From contig NC_014962.1 in the NCBI RefSeq assembly GCF_000186345.1, positions 2,108,001 to 2,172,000 of the forward strand: a stretch of DNA of 64,000 nt. The letters are read 5' to 3'. Both the position numbers and the translations under genes were made by a program. The notes below the pieces were generated by a model. The model saw nothing but the letters and a program-made list of their open reading frames with translations, was not told the origin of the DNA and ran no database searches. The DNA comes from Isosphaera pallida ATCC 43644 (GTDB lineage: Bacteria; Planctomycetota; Planctomycetia; Isosphaerales; Isosphaeraceae). Below are positions 1 to 7,993 of this stretch, piece after piece. Within the stretch, counting starts at the first letter, position 1, and each line of letters opens with the position of its first letter.

Positions 1-1314
1 CAGACCAAGCACGGCGTCCATTCCCGAAAACCGGGTCAGGTGACCCAGCGCCAACATGGCGAGGATCGCCGCAGCAGCGGCTCGAAGACTCCAAAGGGTG
101 CGGCCGAGCAGGAAGACCAACCGGGCTGGGGCAACCCCCAAATAAAGACCGCTGAGAATCGCCGCCAGGAAGACGGCGGTCCCGGTGGCTCCCAGTGTGG
201 GCAGGACCACCAGACCTTCCAAAGCGTCGCGTTCGGGGTCAACTTGCTCCCGTCCGGTCAACTCCGGCCCTTTGGCGATCGCCAGATGAAGACCGGGCAT
301 GGGAACCGAAACGGTCGAGACCGCGTTCATCCATCGCTTGGGCTCCTCCAACCCCCAGATCAAAACCAGGGCCGCCAGAATGACGAATGGTGTCCACGCC
401 CGGCGAACCGAAGCGGCGTGAAGACGCCCCCGAGGCCCCCCCACAAACCCCGTGGCGTGGGTGTCAGAATCGAGATCGTGTTCAAAGCGGTACACGTGTC
501 GAGGTTGCCAAAACCGTAGGAAAATCGCGCCGACGGCCAACGAACAGGAAGAGGCGGCCAGATCGACCAAATCGACCCCCACGAAGTTGGCCCAAAGCCC
601 CTGGACGACCGCGAAGGTTCCGCCCAGCACCAGAATCGCCGGCGCGACCTCGCCCAGGCGTCGCCAAGGGGACATCATCGCCACCAACCAAAATGGCACA
701 ATGAGCGAAATTGGTGGTAGGATCCGGCCCGCCGTGGCGCTGAGCGACTCGACGTTCAGCTTGGTGACTTGACCGAGGGTCTGGATCGGGATGCCGAGAG
801 ATCCCCACGCCACCGGTGCGGTGTTGGCCACGAGGCAGAGGATCGCCGCCTGCAACGGTGGAAAGCCCAGACCCACCAGGAACGCCGCCGAGATGGCCAC
901 CGGCGCGCCGAAGCCAGCGATCCCTTCGATGAATGCGCCGAAGGCATAGGCGATCAGAACCGCTTGAATTCGACGATCTTGGGAAAGACCCGCGATCGAA
1001 GCTCGCATCACGGCAAACGAACCGGTCTCGACAACCACGTTGTACAAAAAGACCGCCGCGACGATCAACCAAACGATCCGGCTGAGGGCGAAGACCAAAC
1101 CAACCCCGACTCCTCCCCATGCGGCCTGCCAAGGCATCTTGAAAATGGTTAGGGCCACCAGCAAGGCCAGGGTGAGAGCCGAAACGGCCGCGACCCAGGC
1201 CCGAACCCGTCCCGTGGCTAGGGTCCCCAGCAACACCGCGACCGGCAACGCCGCGGCCAGGGTAGAACCAGGCCACCAACCCAGCGGATCATAGGTCTGG
1301 ACCCACATTGGCAT
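1..1314 (-). CDS. lldP: L-lactate permease (LldP/LctP family), C-terminus outside window
   Basis: The open frame runs from an ATG at 1314 (a second ATG lies at 1308) to the left edge without a stop, so 438 codons are visible and the C-terminus is missing. The N-terminal motif MWVQTYDPLG, the stretch AFGAFIEGIAGFGAPVAIS and the NTAPVAWGSLGIPI segment match the conserved core of LldP lactate/glycolate:proton symporters. Long hydrophobic segments are spread throughout, as expected for an inner-membrane carrier with 12 or more spans. The gene is transcribed away from egtD, leaving about 260 bp between the two starts. It probably imports L-lactate or glycolate; the substrate is inferred from the family. 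Confidence 0.93.
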   Translation of the reverse strand, partial: MPMWVQTYDPLGWWPGSTLAAALPVAVLLGTLATGRVRAWVAAVSALTLALLVALTIFKMPWQAAWGGVGVGLVFALSRIVWLIVAAVFLYNVVVETGSFAVMRASIAGLSQDRRIQAVLIAYAFGAFIEGIAGFGAPVAISAAFLVGLGFPPLQAAILCLVANTAPVAWGSLGIPIQTLGQVTKLNVESLSATAGRILPPISLIVPFWLVAMMSPWRRLGEVAPAILVLGGTFAVVQGLWANFVGVDLVDLAASSCSLAVGAIFLRFWQPRHVYRFEHDLDSDTHATGFVGGPRGRLHAASVRRAWTPFVILAALVLIWGLEEPKRWMNAVSTVSVPMPGLHLAIAKGPELTGREQVDPERDALEGLVVLPTLGATGTAVFLAAILSGLYLGVAPARLVFLLGRTLWSLRAAAAAILAMLALGHLTRFSGMDAVLGL

Positions 1315-1572
1315 ATCTCCCCAACTGTGTCGAATCGCGCCGTTGTTCCCATTCCAGGAGCAATTGGGGATCGCCCTCGCATGGGGTGGCCTGACGTCCT
1401 ACAACAACACTCGTTCGTCGGTCACGTCGAAACCGGCCGGAGGGTCGCCCATGTTCGTTCGATGGATCGAAGCGCAATGTCGGCGAGTTCGGAGGCGCGA
1501 CGCCGCGTCGGCCGAGCCAGCGACGTTGGCCGTCGTTGTTGTCCCCCCCGCTTCCGCATTCGAGGTTTTCGA

Positions 1573-2724
1573 GTGACCGTTTCGAACTCCGCCGAATCCT
1601 GCTCGCCTCACCCCTTCGCTACCCCGACGACCCCAGAGAATAGCCCACCCGAAGAGGGCCGCCCGCTCCCCGGCTCACCCGCCTTGGTCGCCTCTGGTCT
1701 TCAGGTTCGGCCCTGGTACGCGGTTCTCGACCTGACCGCCCAGACCCATGCCCGCGACTTCGCAACTTCGCTGCGCGAAGGATTGAGTCACCGTCCCCGA
1801 CGTTTGGAATGCCGCTTCCTCTACGACGCAGTGGGTTCCAAGCTCTTCGAGGCGATCTGTGAATTGCCCGAATATTATCTCACCCGCACGGAGGACGCCA
1901 TCCTGCGGCATCATGCCCACGCGATGCCGCCACCACAGTCCTCCCGCCTGCTCCCCGGGAATCGAGAGACCCTCGAGATCGTCGAACTCGGTGGCGGTAG
2001 CTCCTCCAAGATTCAGACCATCCTCCGCGCTGTTCTCGACTCGGGACGCTCCTGTTTGTACATTCCAATCGACGTCTCGCCCACCGCTTTGCAAGCCGCC
2101 GTGGCCGATTTAGCACGCCATCTGCCGCGAGTCGTAGTCAACGCCTTAGCCGCCGATTACGAAGTTGGCTTGGGTTGGTTGAAACGCCACCCCACCAACC
2201 ACCCTCGGATGATCGTCTTTCTCGGCTCCACGCTGGGCAACTTCGAGGATGATGAGGCCGTCTCGTTGCTTCGCGCTGTTCGCGCCGCCTTGAAACCCGG
2301 CGACGCTTTTCTGTTGGGCACCGATTTGGCTAAGCCGCCCGAGATCGTCCAGCCCGCCTATGACGATCATCAGGGACTCACCGAGCGGTTCATCCGCAAT
2401 GTGTTGGATCATGCTAACCGCGAACTCGACGCCGGATTTCGCCAGGAGGATTTCCTTTATCGGGTGACCTACCGGCCCGATCGAGGTCGGGTGGAAATGG
2501 CTTTGGAGGCTCGTCGCGCGTTGAGCATCCCGCTTGGTCGCGCTGCCAGCAAGCCCATCTCGAACATGAGTCTGGACGCGGGCGAAACCGTTTTGGTCGA
2601 AATCTCTCGTAAGTTCACCCTCGACGAACTCATGTGGTTGGCCAGAGAGGCTGGTTTTATCGAGGACGCCGCTTGGACCGATCCCAAGGGCTGGTTTCGT
2701 GTTCAACGTTGGCGTCCCTCCTGA
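1573..2724 (+). CDS. egtD: L-histidine N(alpha)-methyltransferase, EgtD family
   Basis: EgtD trimethylates histidine to hercynine with SAM, the first step of ergothioneine synthesis. Visible motifs are RFLYDAVGSKLFE (from about residue 81) followed by ELPEYYLTRTE, the SAM-binding ELGGGSSSK (about 138-146), FLGSTLGNF, and a C-terminal GETVLVEISRKF whose Glu and Ser match the histidine-binding pair of EgtD. From the GTG at 1573, preceded by GAGG seven bases upstream, the product is 383 residues against about 320 for the family. The frame is open further upstream to 1327, but that part has no family likeness. A GCS2 ligase follows in the same direction. No EgtB sulfoxide synthase is present in the window. 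Confidence 0.9.
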   Translation: MTVSNSAESCSPHPFATPTTPENSPPEEGRPLPGSPALVASGLQVRPWYAVLDLTAQTHARDFATSLREGLSHRPRRLECRFLYDAVGSKLFEAICELPEYYLTRTEDAILRHHAHAMPPPQSSRLLPGNRETLEIVELGGGSSSKIQTILRAVLDSGRSCLYIPIDVSPTALQAAVADLARHLPRVVVNALAADYEVGLGWLKRHPTNHPRMIVFLGSTLGNFEDDEAVSLLRAVRAALKPGDAFLLGTDLAKPPEIVQPAYDDHQGLTERFIRNVLDHANRELDAGFRQEDFLYRVTYRPDRGRVEMALEARRALSIPLGRAASKPISNMSLDAGETVLVEISRKFTLDELMWLAREAGFIEDAAWTDPKGWFRVQRWRPS

Positions 2725-3017
2725 TCGCCATTTCCTCGTTCGACCGACTCAACTCGCCTTCCCGTTCCGGGTTTCGGAGCCCTGCCATGACCTCTCGGAA
2801 GTCGTACAAGTCGCACGCGGTGGGGTTTGGCGGTGGGCGATGACTTCAACCGGGGCACGCGCGTTGGGTTTCGGCTCTTGAGTTCTGGACGCGCGCTGAT
2901 AACAATGGGGAGTTCGCTTGAGACGCCGCCGGTGCATGGAGCGGTGACCACGCGGGATCGGTCGCCTGGTTCCACACAACGGTGAGTCCTCTGGATCGCT
3001 ACGGAACGGAATACTCT
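2725..3017. other. Intergenic gap egtD to gcs2, nothing distinctive
   Basis: About 290 bp between the EgtD stop and the probable ligase start. I see no coding signal, T-tract terminator or convincing promoter. The ligase frame is open upstream to a GTG at 2982. Confidence 0.5.
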
Positions 3018-4436
3018 ATGACCGACCGTTCAGCTCCGGCGACGCTCGACCAACTCCGCGACCACTTGCGCCGCCAAGTCTTTCGACCCGGCGTGGACCG
3101 CCGGGGGCGAATCGCTGCCGAGGTGGAATTGACACCGCTGCGTCCTCTGGCCAACTCACCGGGCGGATGCGACTACGACAAAGTGCAGGTGGGCGTCGAT
3201 CAGTTTTGGGACGCGATGGGCGGCTCTGCCCGTCGTGGCCGAATCGACTGGCGGGGCGGAGCGCTGACGGCCGAGCCCGGCGGGCAAATCGAATACTCTG
3301 GCCAACCGTTCGAGACCGCGTGCCTGGCAGCGCGTGACTTGGAGGACGCGGTTGACCTCATGATCGAAACAGCGCGCGGGGTCGATGTTTCGTTCGACCT
3401 CATTGGGGTGGGTTTGCACCCTTGGGGCACACCGGAGGAGGTGGGTCTCCATCTCAGCTTTCCCCGCTATCCGGCCATGCAAGCCTACTTCGACCGCATC
3501 GGTGCGATGGGACGGCGGATGATGCGGTTGACCGGCTCGGTCCAGGTTTGCATCGACCATGCTCCCGCCGAGGAACTCGCCGCTCGCTGGGAATTGGCCC
3601 AACGCCTCGCTCCGGTTCTCACCGCCGCCTTTGCGAATGGTTCGATTCAAGAAGGCCAACCCAACGGCCTCGCCTCCGCTCGGGCGGACGCCTGGCTAAC
3701 GCTCGATCCCGCGCGGACCGGCTTCCCACCGGCGTGGCTCGACAACCCTCAGGGCGATCCCGTGGAACAGTATTGGGAATTCGCTCTGAACGCTCCGGTG
3801 ATGTTCCGAGTCGACGCCCAGGGGGTTCACCACACGCTCCCCCCCCACTTCACCTTTCGCGACTGGATCCACCAAGGTCTCGACCCGATCGAACCGGACG
3901 GTTCCGCTTATCCCAGCTTGGCCGACTGGGATCGTCACCTCTCCACCCTGTTTCCCGAAGTCCGACCAAGGGGCTACCTGGAACTCCGCAGCATCGACGC
4001 CCCCGGACTGGCCTGGCTGAGTATCCCCATTTTGGTGGTCGGCACGGTCCTGTCCCACGCCGACCTCTCCAACGCTTTGCTCGCCGACCTACGTAGTCTC
4101 AAGCAGGATTGGAACAACCTGCGGCGACGCGCCGCCCATCAAGGCCTGAGCGACCCCATCCTGGGCGACTTGGCCGAACACCTGTTCGACCTCACCCGAT
4201 CACGCCTCCGCGGCTGCGACGAAGCGATGGTTTCCGCCTACAGCGAACGCTACATTCGTCCTCGTCGTTCGCCGGGCCAGGAACGCCTCGATCGTCTGGT
4301 CCGACCCGGTTCACCACCAGATCCTTGGAGTTGGATCGCCTTGGAGGGGGAGCAGCTCAACGAAGTTCGAGCGTTGCGGGTCGCCGAGGAAGCCCACGTT
4401 CTGGCTGAATCTTGCTTGCCACCCGTCGACGGCTGA
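3018..4436 (+). CDS. Glutamate-cysteine ligase, GCS2/EgtA family
   Basis: This family joins glutamate to cysteine with ATP, giving gamma-glutamylcysteine, the precursor of glutathione and a sulfur donor for ergothioneine in actinobacteria. The sequence carries AEVELTPLRP near residue 34, the substrate-binding GVGLHPWGTPEEV and the HFTFRDWI segment. Length is 472 residues from the ATG at 3018, close to EgtA size; a GTG at 2982 would add 12 residues. Its place behind egtD suggests EgtA. The gshB gene 2.3 kb downstream makes a glutathione role equally possible, so I leave the symbol blank. Confidence 0.85.
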   Translation: MTDRSAPATLDQLRDHLRRQVFRPGVDRRGRIAAEVELTPLRPLANSPGGCDYDKVQVGVDQFWDAMGGSARRGRIDWRGGALTAEPGGQIEYSGQPFETACLAARDLEDAVDLMIETARGVDVSFDLIGVGLHPWGTPEEVGLHLSFPRYPAMQAYFDRIGAMGRRMMRLTGSVQVCIDHAPAEELAARWELAQRLAPVLTAAFANGSIQEGQPNGLASARADAWLTLDPARTGFPPAWLDNPQGDPVEQYWEFALNAPVMFRVDAQGVHHTLPPHFTFRDWIHQGLDPIEPDGSAYPSLADWDRHLSTLFPEVRPRGYLELRSIDAPGLAWLSIPILVVGTVLSHADLSNALLADLRSLKQDWNNLRRRAAHQGLSDPILGDLAEHLFDLTRSRLRGCDEAMVSAYSERYIRPRRSPGQERLDRLVRPGSPPDPWSWIALEGEQLNEVRALRVAEEAHVLAESCLPPVDG

Positions 4437-4807
4437 CACAAGCTTGGCGGTCTCGGACGACTCGAAATCAAAGGAAATCCGCAAGACTGGTCGGCGATCG
4501 CGTCGATCCTGTCAGGTGGTCGGATGAGGATCGTCGCGCGAGGTCGTTCAAGGAGGCTATCCGTACCCTCAATCGTCCTTCACCCGGTGTTCAAAGCGAA
4601 CCGACAACGAGTTCGACTTGAGCCACTCCGGGGGCCATGACGATGGTTGGCAGGTCAATGAGGTGAGAAGAGTTCGGCTTGCCGAATCGAACGTCCCGGC
4701 CTTCCACGGGTCACTTGCGCGAAGCCAAGAGGGTCGTGGGTTCGTCCCGGCAGCGAATTGGAACGAGTTGGGGTTCTTCATCCAAACCGAGCGAGGATCG
4801 TCTCATC
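4437..4807. other. Intergenic gap with a short inverted repeat
   Basis: No supported gene in 371 bp. The only structure noted is the perfect inverted repeat TTCGGCTTGCCGAA at 4673-4686, about 120 bp before the next start. It could be an operator or hairpin, but its size is within chance expectation. Confidence 0.4.
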
Positions 4808-5428
4808 ATGGCGAATCGAGGTCGAGTGGAGGAAGAGTGCGATTGGGCCGACGAACTGGTCCGTCTCACAGAGTTGACCCGCCGCGGCATCGCCCGCGCC
4901 GAAGCGCGCCGCGCGCGGCGTTCGGCCCGCGTCGTTCGCTTGACCACCCCCCTTCGCCGGCTTCGCGTGGTTGATTCGCTTGCGATGATACCACGACGCA
5001 AGCGAATCCGTCGTCGCATCACCAGCGAGTCCACCGCTCGTCAGATCGCCCCCTTGGCGCTTGAACGTTTGTTTCGCCAACGGCTGGCACGGATTCATGA
5101 CTGTCGCGTTCCCTTTGTGGTCCGGTTCTCTCACCGTCCCACCCTGCGCGCTCTTGGGCGCTACCACCGCGATCGTTGTCTGATTCGGATTTTCCCATAT
5201 GACGCGATCGAAGGAACCCGCTCGGTCGAGGATCTATTTGAGGTGTTCCTGCACGAACTGGCTCATCACTTGGAGTACACCGAGCCGGACCAGTTCGGCG
5301 GTCACGGTCCCGAACGCCACGCCGGTCTCGCCCACTCCCCGTTGTTTCACCGAATCCACGAAACGCTTTGGAGTCGCTGGCACGCTGTCCGCCAAGCTGT
5401 TCCCCAAACGGTCGGCTCCTCCGAGTGA
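4808..5428 (+). CDS. SprT-like zinc metalloprotease-fold protein
   Basis: A 206-residue protein starting at the ATG at 4808; the open frame extends upstream without family likeness. It has a very basic N-terminal half with Arg-rich runs, which may bind nucleic acid. The C-terminal half has the zinc motif HELAHH at residues 149-154, followed by two histidine-rich stretches, HGPERHAG and AHSPLFH, that could supply the third ligand. The layout resembles SprT/WLM-like minimal metalloproteases. The substrate is unknown. There is no signal peptide, so it is probably cytoplasmic. The metalloprotease fold is fairly sure; the family assignment is tentative. Confidence 0.7.
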   Translation: MANRGRVEEECDWADELVRLTELTRRGIARAEARRARRSARVVRLTTPLRRLRVVDSLAMIPRRKRIRRRITSESTARQIAPLALERLFRQRLARIHDCRVPFVVRFSHRPTLRALGRYHRDRCLIRIFPYDAIEGTRSVEDLFEVFLHELAHHLEYTEPDQFGGHGPERHAGLAHSPLFHRIHETLWSRWHAVRQAVPQTVGSSE

Positions 5429-5557
5429 TCTCTCTCCCCGAGAGCCACGCGCTCCGAGTCGAGCTGCGAAGGTTCGCCGTGATGTCGATTGGGGTTGAAA
5501 TCTCATCCCCTCACTCTTCCACCCCCGCGTTTCCCCTCCAAGCGAGACGCAATTGGT

Positions 5558-6691
5558 ATGAATACGTGGACTGGTCCAGTGAAAGTAGGAGGAGTGGTGT
5601 CGAGACTGTGCCCAGGGGGGGCCATTCTGATTGCCGCCTTGGTTGGTTTCGACTTCGGCTCACCTGTCAACGCTGCGCCTCCGTCTTGGTCTCGGCCTAT
5701 CGGCACCACGTTCGCGGTTGGAGCAAAGCCCAACGCGGCGATCTCTGCCGCGTCGCCCCATGTGCCGGCGGACGGCTGGGTACCCCGCTCGGAATGCTTC
5801 CCGATCGAACGCTTGAGTCCCGAACAACGCAATGAGGCGGAAGCTCTTCTGCTCAAGCTGTTGGATGGCGAAGGGTTGTATACGGTTGTCACAGGTCTCA
5901 AACCTGTCAGCAGCGGGTTTTGGGTTGGGCGGTTTCGGGTGGATCAGCCCGACCTAACCGAGTTGGAACGGATTCGAACTATTTTGAATGCGTTTCGCTG
6001 CGGCGAGGTTCTCATGGCGGACGTCCGGGTGTTTCAACGGGTGTACGAAGGTCAACGATCCGCTGAAGCTTACGTCGCGCATCGCCCAGCGCTCGCAGCC
6101 AAAATCATCGAATATCCTGACTTCTTCAAACCCCGTGGCGTCACCGCCAACTCCTCGCCCGTTGAGGTGATGACCTTGATCGAGCTGGCTGAGGAACCGG
6201 ATCGTTGGCGTGGTCAAGGATATGTGTACGGTTATCCCCGCGAGGCGGTGGAGTTCTTCGTCGCCGCCGGGCTCGCCGACCGTCAGGCGGGTCGCGGTTC
6301 GTTGACCCCCCGGCGCTTCGTCTCCATCCCCACCTTCGCCGCGGAAACGGGTCGTTTTGTTTACGCGGTCGATGTCAACGCCCCTGAAACCGACGAGGAC
6401 CGTCGTTTGCGAACCGAGGCCACGCTGATTCTGGCCGATTATCGCCGCCGCCGCGCCTTGTTGTCCCCAACTGATCGTACTGAGGATCGGGCTTCGCTCC
6501 CAACGGCTCGCCTGGGGGTCGTCGAGTTGCTGCGCGACTGGTTCGACGATGGCTGGGGACGCTGTCATCCCGATCACGCCCGCCGCAACCTCGGACGTCC
6601 GCCGCGACGGTTGGACGCAGCGCCGAGCGTGAAGACGTGGGCTTGGTCTGGCTCATTCGTCGCGCCAATCGCTCCCAGTCCTCAACGTTGA
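5558..6691 (+). CDS. Secreted protein of unknown function
   Basis: I do not recognise the family. From the ATG at 5558 the product has 377 residues. A hydrophobic stretch (GGAILIAALVGFDFG) ending before AAPPSW reads as a signal peptide, so export is likely. The mature part is soluble, with segments such as EALLLKLLDGEGLYTVVTGL and YGYPREAVEFFVAAGLADRQ, and no cysteine motifs or repeats. It converges on gshB with a 26-bp gap and no visible terminator. The C-terminal 60 residues are Arg/Pro-rich and may be disordered. Confidence 0.75.
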   Translation: MNTWTGPVKVGGVVSRLCPGGAILIAALVGFDFGSPVNAAPPSWSRPIGTTFAVGAKPNAAISAASPHVPADGWVPRSECFPIERLSPEQRNEAEALLLKLLDGEGLYTVVTGLKPVSSGFWVGRFRVDQPDLTELERIRTILNAFRCGEVLMADVRVFQRVYEGQRSAEAYVAHRPALAAKIIEYPDFFKPRGVTANSSPVEVMTLIELAEEPDRWRGQGYVYGYPREAVEFFVAAGLADRQAGRGSLTPRRFVSIPTFAAETGRFVYAVDVNAPETDEDRRLRTEATLILADYRRRRALLSPTDRTEDRASLPTARLGVVELLRDWFDDGWGRCHPDHARRNLGRPPRRLDAAPSVKTWAWSGSFVAPIAPSPQR

Positions 6692-6717
6692 ATCCCCGCT
6701 CTAGTCTCCACATCTGC

Positions 6718-7683
6718 TCATTGGTCGATGACGGGAGCCGGCGCGAATCGGTTGGCGCGTCGCTCGAGATGGTCAAGGACGAGACGTTCAACGTGAATCC
6801 CATCGAAGCGGTTGAGTTCCTGAGCACAGGTGGGGCTGGTGACGTTGATTTCGATGAGTTTGCCGCCCAGCAAGTCGATGCCGACGAAATCCAACCCCCG
6901 CTGGCGAAGCCAAGGGGCAATTCGCTCGACGATGCGACGATCCGACTCCTCCACTCGGGCGGGCAACGCGCGGCCGCCTGAAGCCAGATTATGGGTGAAG
7001 GCCCCGGTGTCGTTGCGTCGTAGAACCGCACCAAGAGGTTGGCCGTCCAAGACGAGGATTCGCTTGTCGCCCTGCGAGGTGTCCACCAGTTGTTGCGCAA
7101 CCACCTTGACGGTCCCACCCTGGGTGGCCATGCCAATCAAGGCGCGTCGGTTGGGATCGCCGTCCCGAATCAACAGCACCCCTTTGCCCGCAAATCCATC
7201 CAGGGGTTTCAACGCGATCGCCCCGCCAACGCGCTGACGGAATTCGTCGATCGCTTCGGGGTCCTGGCTGACCAACGTGGCCGGGGTTAGGTCGGGGAAA
7301 TGCAACGCAGCCAGTTTCTCGTTAGCGTCGCGCAGTCCCGAGGGTCGATTGAGAATCACGACCGAATCGGGCAAAAGGTCCAACAACAACGTGACGGCGA
7401 GGTAATCGGCGTCGAAGGGGGGATCGGTGCGGATCAGAACCACATCCAGGTCCGGTCCCTCGATCAGGCGGGGCGGTCCCAACCGTTCGGGTGCCTCGGG
7501 TGGACCGTCGAAGCTCACCGAACGACCAACAAAGACGACCCGCCAACTGTCCCAACGCACCTGCGAGGGCAACACGTGATCAACCTGATGACCCCGACGC
7601 ACCGCCTCCTGAAGAAATAGGTAAGAGGTATCGTGATCCCGTTGAATGCCCTCAAGGGGATCCATCACGAAAACCATTTTCAT
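6718..7683 (-). CDS. gshB: Glutathione synthetase, ATP-grasp
   Basis: GshB ligates glycine to gamma-glutamylcysteine. The 321-residue length and motif order fit prokaryotic GshB: N-terminal MKMVFVMDPLEGI, LNRPSGLRDANEKL, the ATP-grasp lysine in ALKPLDGFAGKGV, and the Mg-binding IEINVTSPT near the C-terminus. The ATG at 7683 is preferred over 7689 because an AAGGAG lies eight bases upstream of it but only two from the other. With the GCS2 ligase at 3018 the cell could make glutathione, which is not universal in planctomycetes. Confidence 0.93.
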   Translation of the reverse strand: MKMVFVMDPLEGIQRDHDTSYLFLQEAVRRGHQVDHVLPSQVRWDSWRVVFVGRSVSFDGPPEAPERLGPPRLIEGPDLDVVLIRTDPPFDADYLAVTLLLDLLPDSVVILNRPSGLRDANEKLAALHFPDLTPATLVSQDPEAIDEFRQRVGGAIALKPLDGFAGKGVLLIRDGDPNRRALIGMATQGGTVKVVAQQLVDTSQGDKRILVLDGQPLGAVLRRNDTGAFTHNLASGGRALPARVEESDRRIVERIAPWLRQRGLDFVGIDLLGGKLIEINVTSPTCAQELNRFDGIHVERLVLDHLERRANRFAPAPVIDQ

Positions 7684-7993
7684 CGACATCTCTCCTTAAG
7701 ACCGCATGATCCCTAGGGACGCGATTGCGTCGATCAACCCGATGGAATCGCCTTGTCGTGTTGCGACTATCACCCCGATGGAATCGGTCGCAGCGAATTG
7801 AACTTCCCGTCCAGGATTGCCGATCAGAGGTGAAGAAACGCCTGACAATCCGGCAACGTGGTTCCGGAGACATCGTCAGGGCGGGGTAAGGGACCGGGTC
7901 GATCCGCCCTTCGAATCCAGGGACGTTGGAACATCCAACGCCATTCCTCAAGCGGCGATCGGTTTCCATCGGACTTCCAGGAGGGACTCTCCC
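7684..7993. promoter_or_regulatory. Divergent regulatory region with a repeated CGATGGAATCG motif
   Basis: This 310-bp region separates gshB (minus) from a secreted-protein gene (plus). The 13-mer CCCGATGGAATCG occurs at 7738-7750 and again at 7774-7786, 36 bp apart. Each copy has palindromic CGAT/ATCG ends, as expected of a regulator site. The plus gene has a good ribosome site, CAGGAGGG, at about 7978-7985. Confidence 0.45.

Noticed and set aside
482-1279. Minus-strand 265-codon open frame
   Set aside because: It overlaps the lactate permease in another frame and its translation is Gly/Arg-rich without family likeness; the permease motifs are decisive.
1327-1572. N-terminal extension of EgtD
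   Set aside because: The frame is open, but the 82 residues are Arg/Ser-rich with no EgtD likeness, and a GTG at 1573 with GAGG upstream fits better.
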